In this document: piece by piece, positions 1-11,163 of the stretch | How the letters are laid out: every line of letters begins with the position of its first letter | How positions within the stretch are numbered: the first letter of the stretch is position 1 | Assembly (NCBI GenBank): GCA_963971575.1 | Contig: OZ020616.1 | Location: 2,438,924-2,502,923, forward strand | Length of the DNA stretch: 64,000 bases | Origin: Liopterus haemorrhoidalis | Taxonomy: Eukaryota; Arthropoda; Insecta; Coleoptera; Dytiscidae | Direction of reading: 5' to 3' | Program-made: the position numbers and the translations under genes | The notes under the pieces: generated by a model | What the model saw: only the letters and a program-made list of their open reading frames with translations | Told to the model about the DNA's origin: nothing | The model's database searches: none

Positions 1-110
1 AATTGCATTATTTGAGTTTCTGAAAAAAAAAAAGATTAATTTACGGCTAAATTGTGCTTTTTCTTGTATTTTTTGCTAGGGTATAGATAAGTTTTGATTT
101 AAAATTAAAA

Positions 111-527
111 ATCAGCTGTGGCCACCATAGGACCGACCACCATCACAAAGTACTTGCTTAATTTATACTGCTTTATCAAAAAATGTCTCAAATAAAAGTT
201 GTTAGTTATTGCTTTTATAACAATTTTTGTTAAATATATTTTTTTTCGAAATATTTCTCTGCTGTGAAATATTCGCAAAAATACTAAAACCGACGCGAGT
301 AAAGTCCCATTGCTAGTAAACAATTTTTACCAAAAGTTGATCAACTCGTACCATTGATGTCAAAAGCTTAAATATGAAGTTTCATAAAAATCCTTTTAGC
401 CAAGTTTGCTCTGCACGTCTACACGGACCAACAGACAGACCGACAGACAGACAGACAAACAAACAGACAGACAGACAAACAGACAGACAAACAGACAGAC
501 AAACAGACAGACCGACAGATAGACAAC
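111..527 (-). mobile_element. Family A Helentron-like (DINE/HINE) copy, truncated
   Basis: Repeat reading on the minus strand. Its 3' end lies at the left: CAGCTGTGGCCACCATAGG contains the hairpin CTGTGG-CCA-CCATAG and, next to it, GGACCGACCACC, the inner copy of the 5' terminal sequence. The body matches the copies at 8557, 20317, 26098 and 56682. It stops inside the CAGA/CTGT short-repeat tract (about 425-527), so the 5' third is missing and a mariner remnant follows directly. Reading frames through the tract (VCLSVCL-type peptides) are simple-repeat artefacts. Confidence 0.75.
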
Positions 528-530
528 TTA

Positions 531-904
531 ACTTAAGGATGAATTTCATGAAGGTCGTACAAAATCGGTTGTTGATCTCGAAAACATTGATGCTGTGCGT
601 TAACTGATACTGCAATATGACTAATCGTGAGATTGAGGTATACTTGGGTATTAGTGGGATTGATATATTCAATATTGCATGAACATTTGGCCGTCAAAAA
701 GATTTTTTCGCGTTGTCCACGTAATTTGACATTTGAGTGGAAAATGCCTCAATCGGAGTGGAAAAAGTACTTCGATAATTGCTTCAAACGCAAGCAAAAG
801 TGGATCTTCATGGAGAATATTTTGAAAAACAATAAAGCCACTTTTGTTGATGAATATATTTTTTTTGATCTCAAATCCCGAAATATAAAAGGCAGCCCTC
901 GTAC
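531..904 (+). pseudogene. mariner transposase remnant, internally deleted
   Basis: Decayed mariner fragment. Conceptual translation gives pieces such as NEFHEGRTKSVVDLENIDA, then a stop, then LTNREIEVYLGISGI and HEHLAVKKIFSRCPRNLT, the helix-turn-helix and linker of mariner transposases. It then jumps to the family C-terminus, QSEWKKYFDNCFKRKQKWIF, without the catalytic core. The match to the copy at 58144 is close, including the same internal join, so both come from a non-autonomous deleted mariner. The right end reads GGCAGCCCTCGTAC, the terminal repeat of this subfamily. The left end is lost at the junction with the family A repeat. Confidence 0.8.
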
Positions 905-2814
905 GTTTTTTAAATTAAAAATTTTTAAACCAGATTCGGTGATTTCAAAAACTTTAAGTTATTTTTCAATATATTCCTTATCTATTTAATATTGGGATTT
1001 TTAAATTATATTTTATTGTGGAGTATCAAATGAAGGAACTGAAAACGGAGATTAAGAAATGAAGTGGTAAAAAAATACGCACGTACTGAAGTGTTAAAAA
1101 TATATTTTAAATTTATAAACCATTCAACAGAAATAACTCATGTCCCATGAGATATTGACGTGCAAATATAAATTAAATTATATTCGTCCTAATTGTATAA
1201 CTTTAAATAACTTCCATCAATAAAACAAATTACTTACATATTAAAAATTGCTTTATCGATAATTGACTGAAACTTTTTCAATTACATAGAAAGGTTTTCA
1301 GAGCTTAAACGAGTATATTAGTAACTGTAAATTATTAACGGTATTGCTATAATAATTTTATTTGTTCTCATTATAAACTCAGATCATGCAATATGAAATC
1401 TAATCAAATATGGAATCAAATTGCTTCGTTCCACCGAGCATATTAAACAAACTACTGAATGAACTATTAATTAGTTACAGGTTAGTTAACTAACTTTAGA
1501 ATTATAAAGTATTTGTTTGATTAATAACCAAAAAATAAAGAGCTGTTTTAAATTACACTGTTGTCCTGTGAATTTTAATGATAATACCAGATTTCTGCTG
1601 GATAGAGACAAATATTTGTCGTGGGGGGAGAGATATCTCTTATTATATTTTGCAAGTGTTGGTATGTATGTTCTATTCGTTTTCTGGTGTAACTCTATTT
1701 TTCCCTTAACGCGGAGAGAGGAAAATGAACCGCCGTTTTATCCGGGTGATTTTTTTAGTGCTTAGGTTTTATTTTATTCGAAAGGGGGTATTGACTAATT
1801 TTTATTGATAAAAACATGCATTTTTTCCTCGAATCCGTGGCGTTGATCGTCAACAATGAACAGCACGAACTGGTTTCACCTGACGATAAAAGATGTGTAT
1901 TAATATTTCTACTATTTAGGCGATGATTTCGGACAAAAACTGAATTGAAAACCCTACAGTTGAAGATATTTTGTTAGTAAAATTGCTGATATGTGTAAAA
2001 AATACATAAGAGTTGATAAAGAGTTGGTTAGAAATAATTAAACAGATTAATTTATCATATTTATGACCAATAAATAACAAGGAATGTCTTATAAGATCAA
2101 CGCATTTAAAAAAATAAGTTCTTAATAATAAAACTAAATTATTAAATTCGTCCTATTATTAAAATATGAAAGTTATAAAACGATTTCAAGAATTTTAAGA
2201 TATTTTAAATTTGATATGAGCTTCATATGTTTTTAAATTAGGCAAATTACCATGGTTAATTTTTACTAATATTTCCAAAAATGTAAAATAAGGCAATACC
2301 TTACATAATTATTTTTAAATTAATAAACTGGCAATAAATCCAAATAAATTGTTGTATCTACGTCTGTTTATAAACTCAACTATATTTAACTATTTGAGTA
2401 AGCCTAAAGTAGGTCTTTATGGGAAGAGTTAAAAAAGTAAAAAGTGCCGTAACATATTAATATTTCACTCTTGCCATAAGAACGATACAAATGCCAGCGA
2501 TACATTTTTGGGGTTCTAAACGCGTCTTATGTAGAAAGAGGCGTTCAACCGAAGATTTTATATTCACGTGAATATTGCGGATATCCGGATATGCTATATA
2601 ATCCGCAGAAAAATGGCGGATAGAAATAAGTTTTCAGGGTGAGAATAAATCTGTTAAGCAGTGATATTTTAATTCTGGAAAGTGTATGTAATTATCTATT
2701 TTATTAACTATATTAACGAAAGTATAAAGTACAATGTATTAGAAGGATAGATAAGATAGAAGAATATTCGATATATAGTAATCGCGTAATTTTCATTGTG
2801 TTAAATCTTGAAGT
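905..2814. other. AT-rich stretch with no recognised gene
   Basis: Nothing supportable was found over 1.9 kb. One open frame of 82 codons (1517-1765, plus strand) has no recognisable domain and no splice or promoter context. A short GC-richer patch near 2500-2640 (GCGTCTTATG, GGCGTTCAACCG) is unexplained. Confidence 0.5.
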
Positions 2815-2822
2815 ATTAAATA

Positions 2823-3898
2823 CTAGGATGATTAAGTAAAGGATGCGCTATTCGTATGTAAAATGTGTGGAAACCCTTACTGAGTGAGAAAGATATATAT
2901 CGCGGTACTGCGTACACACGTAAGACGCTATTACTGTGCTAAATTGTTAGATATACACAAGGTGGCGAAAAGAAAAATGTTCAACAGACTTGTGATATTT
3001 CAAAACGAATAAAAATATGTGTATCTATTCGTGTTATATATTTTATTTTATTTTTACTTTCATTTAATCAATTATCACAACCAAATAAAAATTATCAAAC
3101 CATCCCTTATAGGTAAAGTTTAGAATATTTCTATGTAATGTAAAAAAATATATATCAAAATTAACCCCTCTGCGCCCCCTCCCCCATATATTTCATTTTG
3201 TACATCCGTCTTTCAATCCTTCATTAATCGAACGATAAAAATTAAATTAATTTCTGGTTTGTGGGGGGACTCTCAAAGGATGTGGCCCTTCAACGTCTTA
3301 TCGGAATATTTGACAATGACCCATAGCTAGCCACCTCTGGTATTTTGAATCATTAAATTTAATAGAGATTCTTGCAATCGAGCCATAGTCATGTAATTTT
3401 CGCAACAAGATGTTAGGGTAGTATTATTTGGCACTAATATTTTTCAAGCTTATTTTAGTTTATTGTAACTACTGATTAAATTCATAATACTGCCTCCTTT
3501 ATTGGCAGCCTTTAATTTTTAAAATATCATTAAAGATTGTTTTAATGACAAATAATATTATTTTAAAATGATTAGATAAATTTTAAATACACATTTATAC
3601 AGTTTCAGGTCCATTTGACACGATACGCAGAAAATTAACACCGTGTTATACAAATTTCTCAAATATGTTATAAAATTTGCTGTGAAATTACGAGATTTTA
3701 GAATAATTTCTAAGAAATTCCATAATTATTTTCATTTAAAAATACGCTTGTTTCAAATTCAAATGTAGCACATGCGCATTACGTAGTTGTAGTGTGCACA
3801 GTACATACATATATTGCCTTCTTTCTCAACAGGGGTTTCCACACAATCGTCAATGTTGTTAGTATAAGAATAGCGCATCCTTTACTTAATCATCCTAG
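2823..3898. mobile_element. Non-autonomous TIR element with 8-bp target duplication (hAT-like or other 8-bp class)
   Basis: The two ends are perfect inverted repeats of 31 bases starting CTAGGATGATTAAGTAAAGG, with weaker inverted similarity continuing for about 80 bases more. The element is flanked by an exact 8-bp direct repeat ATTAAATA at 2815-2822 and 3899-3906. The length is 1076 bp and there is no open frame of note. An 8-bp duplication is typical of hAT and P-type transposons. The terminal CTAG does not match the commonest hAT consensus (CAG), so the superfamily is left open. Confidence 0.88.
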
Positions 3899-4179
3899 AT
3901 TAAATACCCAGATGTCATTTTAAAAATCCGAAAATTAGATTAACTCTTTCGAAGTCACTTCCTTCTTTTATAGGTGTTTCACTGTTTAACAAATTACCTC
4001 TACATATCAGAGAACTTAATCTCCAAAAATTTTAAAAAACTGTTTTCAAATTTTTAATGGAGAAAATGTATTACAATGTACACGAATTTATAAATGATGA
4101 TATAAATAGCTACAATTTTGTATAATTTTGTGCAGCTTATTTTGTATATTTCTGTTGACATAGTTTTATGTACATTTTT

Positions 4180-4660
4180 ACTTGCCCGACCTTAATATAT
4201 AAGGGGCAAGTATTGTAATCGCGAAAATTTTCGATGTCGAGATTTTGACTAATGACCACGTTTCATGGTCCAGGGAATCCAAAAAAGCTATTTTCGAAGT
4301 GCCGTCCGTATGTGTGTGTGTCTGTGTGTCTGTGTGTATACACGATAACTCAAAAACGGTTTAACTTAAAGAGTTCGTTCTGATACTAAAAAATTCTCCT
4401 AATAATTGGGAAGAACCCTATTGTTTTTTATTAAAATCCGAAACCGGAATCAGAAGTTATTAAACATTAAAATTTTAAAAAAATCGTAACTAGTAAACCA
4501 AGCCTTGGACAAAAAATTGTATAGAACATAATTTGATGTATTTTTGAAGATTTACCTAAATCTTTTATTAAATTTTTAAAAAAATTATGTATTTTTTTTT
4601 TGTTATTATTATTTTTTTATGGGAGGGCAAGTCTAGCGGAGGTCTTCCTTCGCCATTGGT
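4180..4660 (+). mobile_element. Family B Helentron-like element
   Basis: Starts TTTT|ACTTGCCCGACC and has GGGCAAGT just inside the 3' end (4625-4632), an inverted copy of the start. The terminal hairpin follows: GCGGAGG, a short loop, CCTTCGC (one G:T pair). A (TG)n tract lies at about 4309-4340. Directly after it comes AACTCAAAAACGGTTTAACT, resembling the block that follows the short-repeat tract in family C. The second copy is at 59141 on the other strand. No coding capacity. Confidence 0.7.
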
Positions 4661-5428
4661 TTGTATTTGTCAAACTTATAAAGTATATATGATATTATAT
4701 TATTTCTTTATATAAGTGATTATTATAAAATAAAACTGTTTTTTTATTAAATCATGAAGGTCTTTCGGAATAGCCTTTAGTTATGACTATAAAAAAATAT
4801 GAATAACCCGACACTTGAATTAGTTAAAACAATTACACTAAAAATAATAGCATGCTGCACTAAGTACACCCTATCATCCGAATGAATTCACGTGTAAAAC
4901 CTTGAATAATACATATCGTAATAAAAAATGGTAACAAAAAATATACAGTATATTTGTAACCATAAACAGAAAACCAAAACATGAAAAGAAGAACGAGCTT
5001 ACAATGTGCAGTGTGCAGTGAGTATATTTGTGAGTAACTCGATCATTTGTAACTTCTGTAGCCAGCAAAACCTTGTTACTTTTATTCCTTTTAGTGCACT
5101 AACCTCAATGCTCTCAACAAACGTTTTACAAAGTAGACTTTTTATAAATTGTATTATCAATTAGAGAATTTGATTATATGTGATAATTGGAGATTTCTTA
5201 ACTTTGTTTTAATTTAAGTACTTAATGAGTAAATATAGTATGTTATGCTTTCATTAATATGAGGGCTGCATAATTTTTAATGACCCACTACTTTTAAATT
5301 ACTCTGCATGTATGAAAGGATGCTGTCAATTAAAAAATGGTAATAATTTTCATCATTAATTAAAATACTTTGTGGTGCCAGCAGTATACTGCCATGAAGG
5401 GAGTTTAGAGGGTGGTTCCTGCCCTAAC
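4661..5428. other. AT-rich, no recognised feature
   Basis: No domain-bearing frame. It ends in the GC-richer sequence flanking the mariner at 5431, whose target was GGGAGTTTAGAGGGTGG...CCCTAAC|TA. Confidence 0.5.
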
Positions 5429-5430
5429 TA

Positions 5431-6714
5431 CCAGGTCTACAAGTATGAAATGCGGATTTTTTTCAAACTTGCCGCGCAAACAGTGTGTATAGTTCAAAGT
5501 TTCAACACATATGTCGTTTTGATAAGTTATCATTAAGCGTCAAATGCGTATAGGTTATAATTTGAAAAGTGATCATATAGTTTTGTTTTACTGTGTTAAA
5601 AATGTCAAATTTTGTGCCAAATAAAGAGCATTCGCGGACAGTAATACTGTTTTGTTTTCATTTGAAAAAAACTGCTGCTGAATCATACCGACTGCTTCGA
5701 GAAGCTTATGGTGAATATGCTCCATCGCAAGATACGTGTGAACGATGGTTTCGGCGTTTCAAAAGTGGTGACTTTGATCTTACAGACAAAGAACATGGAA
5801 AACCTCCAAAAAAATATGAAGATACAAAATTGGAAACATTGCTACCGGAAGACGATAGTCAGTCACAAAAACAACTAGCAGAGCAGTTAGGCGTTATTCA
5901 ACAAGCTGTTTCCAATCGCCTACGAGAGATGGGTAAGATCCAGAAAGTCGGCAGATGGGTTCCACATGCATTGAATGAAAGGCAGATGGAAAAACGCAAA
6001 AACACTTGTGAAATTTTGCTTGCACGATACAAAAGAAAGTCTTTTTGCATCGTATCATTACTGGCGATGAAAAATAGATTTATTTTGAAAATCCCAAACG
6101 CAAAAAATCATGGATGAACCCAGGCTCACCATCCACATCAACTGCAAGACCGAATCGCTTTGGCAAAAAGACAATGCTCTGTACTTGGTGGGACCAAAAG
6201 GGTGTGGTCTATTATGAATTGTTAAAACCTGGTGAAACAGTTAATACCCAACGCTACCAACAACAACTGATCGAATTGAACCATTCACTGCTCATAAAAC
6301 GACCAGAATACGAAAGAAGACAGCACAAGGTAATCTTCACGATAACGCTTCACATAAGGTAAAAGCAATTTGCAACACATTGGAGGCACTCAAGTGGGAA
6401 GTGCTATCCCATGCCGCTTACTCACCAGACTTGGCCCCTTCAGATTACCACTTATTCGCATCGATGGGTCACACACTTGCCGAGCAGCACTTTTGTTCAT
6501 ATGAAAATGTGAAAGAATGGCTAGATGAATGGTTTGCGGGGAAAGGGGAAGAGTTCTACTGGCGAGGTATTCACAAATTACCTGAAAGATGGGAAAAATG
6601 TATAACTTCTAATGGGGCATACTTTGAATAAATAAACTTTTACTGTTCTTTTGAGTTTAATGTGTTTTATTAAAAAAAAAAAAAAAAATCCACATTTCAT
6701 ACTTGTAGACCTGG
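5431..6714 (+). mobile_element. Full-length mariner transposon (dead)
   Basis: 1284-bp element with inverted terminal repeats of 33 bases that match at 32 positions (starting CCAGGTCTACAAGTATGAAA), flanked by the TA duplication expected for the Tc1/mariner superfamily (5429-5430 and 6715-6716). It contains one transposase gene reading rightwards. Target and ends are intact, but the gene is broken, so it could move only if supplied in trans. Confidence 0.95.
5602..6631 (+). pseudogene. mariner transposase, frameshifted
   Basis: DD34D-type mariner transposase. N-terminal paired-like HTH region at about residues 1-110 (FHLKKTAAESYRLLREAYGE; WFRRFKSGDFDL), then WVPHALNERQ, the conserved linker. 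The frame shifts near 6040. The next frame carries the first catalytic aspartate in ITGDEK, but the following Trp codon is TAG, so DEKW reads DEK-stop. A second shift near 6340 restores DNASH (second Asp), SPDLAPSDYHLF (third Asp) and the C-terminal PERWEKCITSNGAYFE. DNASHK lacks the usual proline, leaving 33 rather than 34 residues between the last two aspartates. At least two frameshifts and one nonsense codon make it inactive. The start at 5602 (MSNFVPNKEH) is the first ATG in frame with the HTH. Confidence 0.93.
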
Positions 6715-6716
6715 TA

Positions 6717-7508
6717 AAAATTAAAGCTGTCATTGGTATTATTGTCGTTCGTTGTATTATTTTCCGTCCTATAAGTTTTAATGTCATTATACATTTAATG
6801 CTGACTAACAAAAAACCTAATGATAAATATACGCTTAAGTTTGACAAGTTCTGATTATACTACATCCATCATGTTGTGTACAAGCGGCATTTTTAAATTT
6901 ACGCACAACATGAATAATGGTTTTGTTCATATTTCATCACAAATATACATTTGTTTCTGACATAACAGTTTCCCTTTATTGCCTGCAACCTTATGCCACA
7001 TAAAAAATACCAAAGTATGGTGACCTTTTCTTTATTTTGATAACCTGCAACAAAATTTACATTACATAAAAATGTGACATAGAGAGAAGTAAATGATGAA
7101 ATAGTGGTATATCTGAAATGCAAGGCCTGTGTTATGTCAATGTTCTGTCAACTTCAGCAGTTTTTATATCGGAAAACTATAATTCTTTTCAATTGTTATT
7201 TTATTCAGTACGAAAGTGGATAAATGAAATCGTTGGAGGTTTAAGGTTGAAGACATTCCGATAACTTCTGTAATAAAATTCTTTAATAGTAAACGAAATA
7301 AAATACTGAATTTAATTTGTTTTGGGCCATATTGTTCAATTTAATATCGTAGTTGTGCGCACCACTCTTTTCGTAAATTTAAGGTTTAGTTTAAATTAAA
7401 TTGGTGAATGGAAGAACAGTTTATCTCCAAAATGGGCAACTTGAGAAAAATAGAAAAAACTTTTAAACATGAAAACTGAAAACCATTGATTTTTTACGGA
7501 ACATACTT
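6717..7508. other. AT-rich flank, no recognised feature
   Basis: No frame with recognisable similarity, and no terminal repeats detected. Confidence 0.45.
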
Positions 7509-8556
7509 GGTGGAACATGATCATTTGAAATGGGGATATCAATATTAAAAATTGATGTGAAATGTGAATTTTCACACATTTCAGGGTTTCGCAGTAAGTG
7601 AATGATGATTATTTGGGATGCCAAAACAAATTTTATGTTAAAATATTTTTTTTGGTGGAACATGATCATTTGAAATGGGGATATATATATTAAAAATTTA
7701 TGTGAAATGTGAATTTTCACACATTTCAGGGTTTCGCAGTGAATGATGATTATTTGGGATGCCAAAACAAATTTTATGTTAAAATATTTTTTTTTTGTTA
7801 ATTTTAATTCGAATGCCTAATACCATTATTTAGGTTTCTAAATATGTGCAGTATTTTTTTTTTATATAGGAAGGTTCATTAACATTTTGAAAATTGCGCC
7901 TATGGCTTCCATTGGTTGATTTAAGTCATAACTCTGCCCCTCTGATTTCGTGTATTCAATTTCAACAATTTCCATTGGTTATTAAATTTATGCTTTTAAA
8001 AATTAAATGCAACATTTGCCAAAATATAACTAGAATTTTGAAAAAATAATTTAAACAAAATAAAAATGCAAAAAATAAAATTGACTCGAGATCGGATCGA
8101 AACCTAGTTTGCAAATTAGAACGCGAGAGCGCTAACCGTTACACTATCAAAGCATGCTGGGTAACTGACTTACATAAGTTATTAAATATTTTGCATGGTC
8201 AAACAAAAAACACAAAAAATGCGTTATTTTCCGAAAAAATAATCTGATCAAAAATTCCTGTTGTACTGTTCCGGTTCACACAAATGTACATCCATTAATC
8301 TCAATTAAACCATCTGGGCTACAGGGTGTGGGACAAAAAAATTTTTGCACAATTTTGGCAAAAATTGCGTCAAAATAATTTATTTTGCAAAAATAAAATT
8401 TTGATTATTAATCCACATACTTAGGGCTTTCATTTGATACCCTACTCAGAATTTTAAAAAAATATATTTTTTTCGATGAGCAGATATTTGTTTATATTTT
8501 TAGGGGGATATGTTTTTAGATGTTTTAGTATTTTTACTATTTGCGGGTCAAAGAGT
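7509..8556 (-). mobile_element. Family C Helentron-like element with duplicated 3' end
   Basis: Minus-strand copy. The 3' terminus (at the left) occurs twice in tandem, in units of roughly 145 bp (7509-7654 and 7655-7795). Each unit has the palindrome GTGTGAA-AA-TTCACAC preceded by GCGAAACCCT, the inner inverted copy of the 5' end. Tandem 3'-end duplication is common in DINE/Helentron elements. The interior carries the tRNA-like module (8083-8153) and the block GTGTGGGACAAAAAAATTTT. The 5' end, with its (TCTG)n tract, is missing. The copy is joined head to head to family A at about 8556/8557. Confidence 0.75.
8083..8153 (-). other. tRNA-like module inside family C (pol III A and B boxes)
   Basis: On the minus strand: TAGTGTAACGGTTAGCGC, matching the A-box consensus TRGYnnAnnnG, then about 30 bases later GGTTTCGATCC, one insertion away from the B box GGTTCGAnTCC. 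It lies between blocks that are conserved in all C copies. The acceptor stem is not convincing, so this is a tRNA relic or promoter module rather than a tRNA gene. Confidence 0.6.
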
Positions 8557-9442
8557 TGGAGGTCCCTACATAACGTTTTGACTATTTTTAGCATGATGTC
8601 TGTCGGTCTGTCTGTCTGTCCCTCCGTCTGTCGGTCCGTCCGTCCGTCCGTCCGTCTGTCGATCCGTCCGTCCGTCTGTCTGTCTGTGTACACGTGCAGA
8701 GCAAATTCGGCTGAAAGGATTTTTATGAAACTTCATATTTAAGCTTTTGCCATCAATGGCACGAGTTGATCAACTTTTGGTACAAATCGGTTGACTAGAA
8801 ATGGGAGTTTACTCGTGTCGATTTTAAGATTTTTGCGAATAGTTAGCAACAGAAAAATATTTCGAAAAAGTTTATTTAACAAAAGTTACTATAAATGCAA
8901 TAACTAATAAGTTTTATTTGAGACGTTTTTTGATAAAACGAAAAATTTTGAATAATTTCTGTAAAATTTTTCGAAATTTTTTCCAAGTGTCAATTTTTTC
9001 ATATTTATTTGTAACGTTTCCATGGTCATGATAAATAATATCTCTGTTAGAAAATATTAGGCCAAGTTACTTCTACTCTGCTGCTAGAATGTAATTTATT
9101 TAAGTACTTTATGATGGGGGTCGGTCCTGTTGTGGCCACAGCTGTTTTTTTCATATTTACATGTAACGTTTCCATGTTCATGATAAATATTTTTTTTTAT
9201 TTTTTGGTCTTAGCTACGATGGCCATTAACCAGGATATCTTTATTTTTATTAATGGATTCACATCACCGGGATTCGAACCCGAGCCCGCATGGTTAGCAG
9301 TCAAATGAGCTGACCACTAAGCCATAGCGACCGGCATGATAAATAATATCTCTGTTAGAAAATATTAGGCCAAGTTATTTCTACTCTGCTGCTAGAATGT
9401 ATTTTATACAAGTACTTTATGTACTTTTACAGCTGATTTTTT
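8557..9442 (+). mobile_element. Family A Helentron-like element, 3' end duplicated
   Basis: Begins at GGTCCCTACATAACG, so about 90 bases of 5' end are missing. The (TCTG)n tract spans about 8598-8688. The first 3' end has GGTCGGTCCTG followed by the hairpin region TGTGGCCACAGCTG (about 9121-9146). The last 150-200 bases then recur (9151-9442) without the hairpin's left arm. A SINE interrupts this second unit. Matches copies at 20317 and 56682. Confidence 0.78.
9190..9334 (-). mobile_element. tRNA-derived SINE
   Basis: Read on the minus strand it starts GCCGGTCGCTATGGCTTAG, with A box TAGTGGTCAGC and a perfect B box GGTTCGAATCC, then a short body (TCCTGGTTAATGGCC) and an A-rich tail. It is flanked by an exact 11-bp duplication CATGATAAATA (9179-9189 and 9335-9345), the expected product of LINE-driven target-primed insertion. 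The body tail TCCTGGYTAAT is shared with the SINEs at 58999 and 62685, but the tRNA head differs, so this is a different subfamily. Confidence 0.92.
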
Positions 9443-9445
9443 TTT

Positions 9446-10294
9446 TTTTTTTCATACGAAAGTAAGTAAATTTCATTCTTCCTGCCTGAAATAAGGAAGA
9501 AAATATGACCAAATATATCATATGTTCCATATGTATGTCAGTTATATTTCCTTAACACATCAAAAGCAGTCACATTCACAAAACATCAATATATTTTATT
9601 GCCGTGAAAGCGTAACAGCGAGAAAGGAGCACAAAGATCAACCCCAGGAGGTCCCGTCTTCACGTTAGTTGTGTTATCCGCATATATCATAGTTACTCCG
9701 TTGGCGCCCTGGCGTCCAGACGTCGTTTAAGCAATGCGTTTGGGGTCGCCGATTCGCCTTCTTACTAACCAGTACATTCACTCCATACCCCCATACTTTC
9801 CATTCTCTCATACATGAATTCTCCACAAGATTCCTCTTAACGAGATTCTCAAGACTACAGCAAATAAAATTTGGTATTAAACTTATGATTTAGTCCTTTT
9901 ATTTTTAGATTAAAGCTGCAGCCATTTCTTGTTTTAAGAGTACTGTATTCGCATCAGTTCGTTTATACAATTTTCTAGATAGCACTATTGTGTAGTGTTT
10001 TGGAAAGAAACGATACTGTTAGTTTTATTTCGAATGAAAGTAAATATCCTAAAGCAAATTGACTGGAAGTAATGTTAGGAATAACTTACTGTTTTCTGCA
10101 AAACAGCTGTTTGTTTTTTTACTATTTGTGCCTCTTTTTCAAAGTTCAGTAGTTTTCAACAAATGTTAGATCAATATGATTCATTCAATGACAATAAATG
10201 TACATTTTACGGTTTAGCTGTAGCTTGGTAGATGCTAAATTCTACAAGTTATTTTTTGAATTATTCATGTTTTTACCGACATATATAACCATGT
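9446..10294. other. Unassigned; includes a GC-richer island
   Basis: Positions about 9600-9840 are clearly less AT-rich than the surroundings (GGAGGTCCCGTCTTCACG, GTTGGCGCCCTGGCGTCC). The minus strand can be read as a short frame ending YADNTTNVKTGPPG...FHGNKIY, but I recognise no family. It may be an old coding fragment. The rest is AT-rich with nothing visible. Confidence 0.4.
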
Positions 10295-11163
10295 GTTCAA
10301 AAAGAAATTATATAAGGGTTGACTGTGGAAAAATAAAATAATGTGTACTGCAAGCTTTAACTGTCAATTAATTAACTGTCATTACGATTTGTTGTCATAA
10401 GATTCTATTGAAAATTCAATTAAGCTACAATTATAACGGTTTTTACAGTAGAACACAAAAAATGTATAATTGAATCATATTTTCGAAATGGTGTTCGAGT
10501 GAACGGCGAATGGATTTACAGTGCGGTGTCATGTTTAGAAGAATTTCGGCTACAATTTCCAGATATTGCTTTCCTTGAAGGAGATTTTTACAGCGCACTT
10601 AGAAGATGTGTTGATTTATTCCAAGATACAGGGAGCATTATTCATACAGTTGATAAATACAGTTGATGATGCTTGTCAACGTATGAACGAGCAACCCACT
10701 ACATCACTACGTACACTGTCGCAAGACACTGGTTTATCATTAGGAACTTGCCACACTATTGTTAAAAAATATTTAAAGCTGTTCCCATACAAAATTCTTG
10801 CTTTACATGAGTTGCTGCCAGCAGATTACAATTGGCGAATTGTGTATTGCCACTGGTTCCAACAAAATTTAATTTATAATGATGATTTGTTAAATTTAAA
10901 GTTTTTTTTTAGGGGGGCCAGGTTCACCCTTTCGGGGTATATTAATTCACATAATATGGAGTGCTCAAAATCCTCATACTTTTCGTGAAACTCCCCTTCA
11001 CTAATGGCCAATAAAACAATATAATTAAAAAAAATAAAAAATAATTTCCAATTTTAATGATTACAAAGGTTGTGCCTAAACATTAGTCAATTGTTATATA
11101 AAGCTTGCAATAGACATTATTTTATTTCTCCACAGCCAACCCTTATGTGATTTCTTTTTGAAC
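10295..11163 (+). mobile_element. IS630/Tc1-mariner-type transposon, internally deleted
   Basis: Terminal inverted repeats of about 35 bases: GTTCAAAAAGAAATTATATA at the left, and its near-complement ending TTTCTTTTTGAAC at the right. Between them lies a transposase with the N-terminal half preserved and the catalytic half largely deleted. No clear TA duplication is visible at the outer edges. Length about 870 bp, shorter than the roughly 1.3 kb of complete relatives such as the one at 50453. Confidence 0.85.
10432..10988 (+). pseudogene. IS630-like transposase, N-terminal half
   Basis: Starts VEHKKCIIESYFRNGVRVNG and continues CLEEFRLQFPDI, the N-terminal HTH segment of this insect transposase group. 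In a second frame follow PTTSLRTLSQDTGLSLGTC and KYLKLFPYKILALHELLPAD, like the NLSIRKRARALNVHRSLLHR...HPYKIQLVQELKPQD region of the element at 50568. The first catalytic aspartate motif (normally FSDEA) is replaced by FFRGARFTLSGYINSHN, so Asp is lost. Translation stops soon after, and the second and third acidic residues are deleted. Confidence 0.82.

Noticed and set aside
374..672. Open frames rich in VCLSVCL / TDRQTDRQ on both strands
   Set aside because: Direct translations of the (TCTG)n / (CAGA)n tracts of family A. The same applies at 8454-8742, 12952-13137, 25646-25882, 48027-48212 and 56667-56888. No codon constraint, and they recur only with the repeat.
7509..7795. CRISPR-like array of near-identical units
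   Set aside because: Only two units of about 145 bp with no spacer logic. They are a duplicated family C terminus in a eukaryotic genome.
9240..9334. Functional tRNA gene
   Set aside because: Perfect B box, but flanked by an 11-bp target duplication and an A tail, and without a credible acceptor stem: a SINE head. The same holds for 58999 and 62841.
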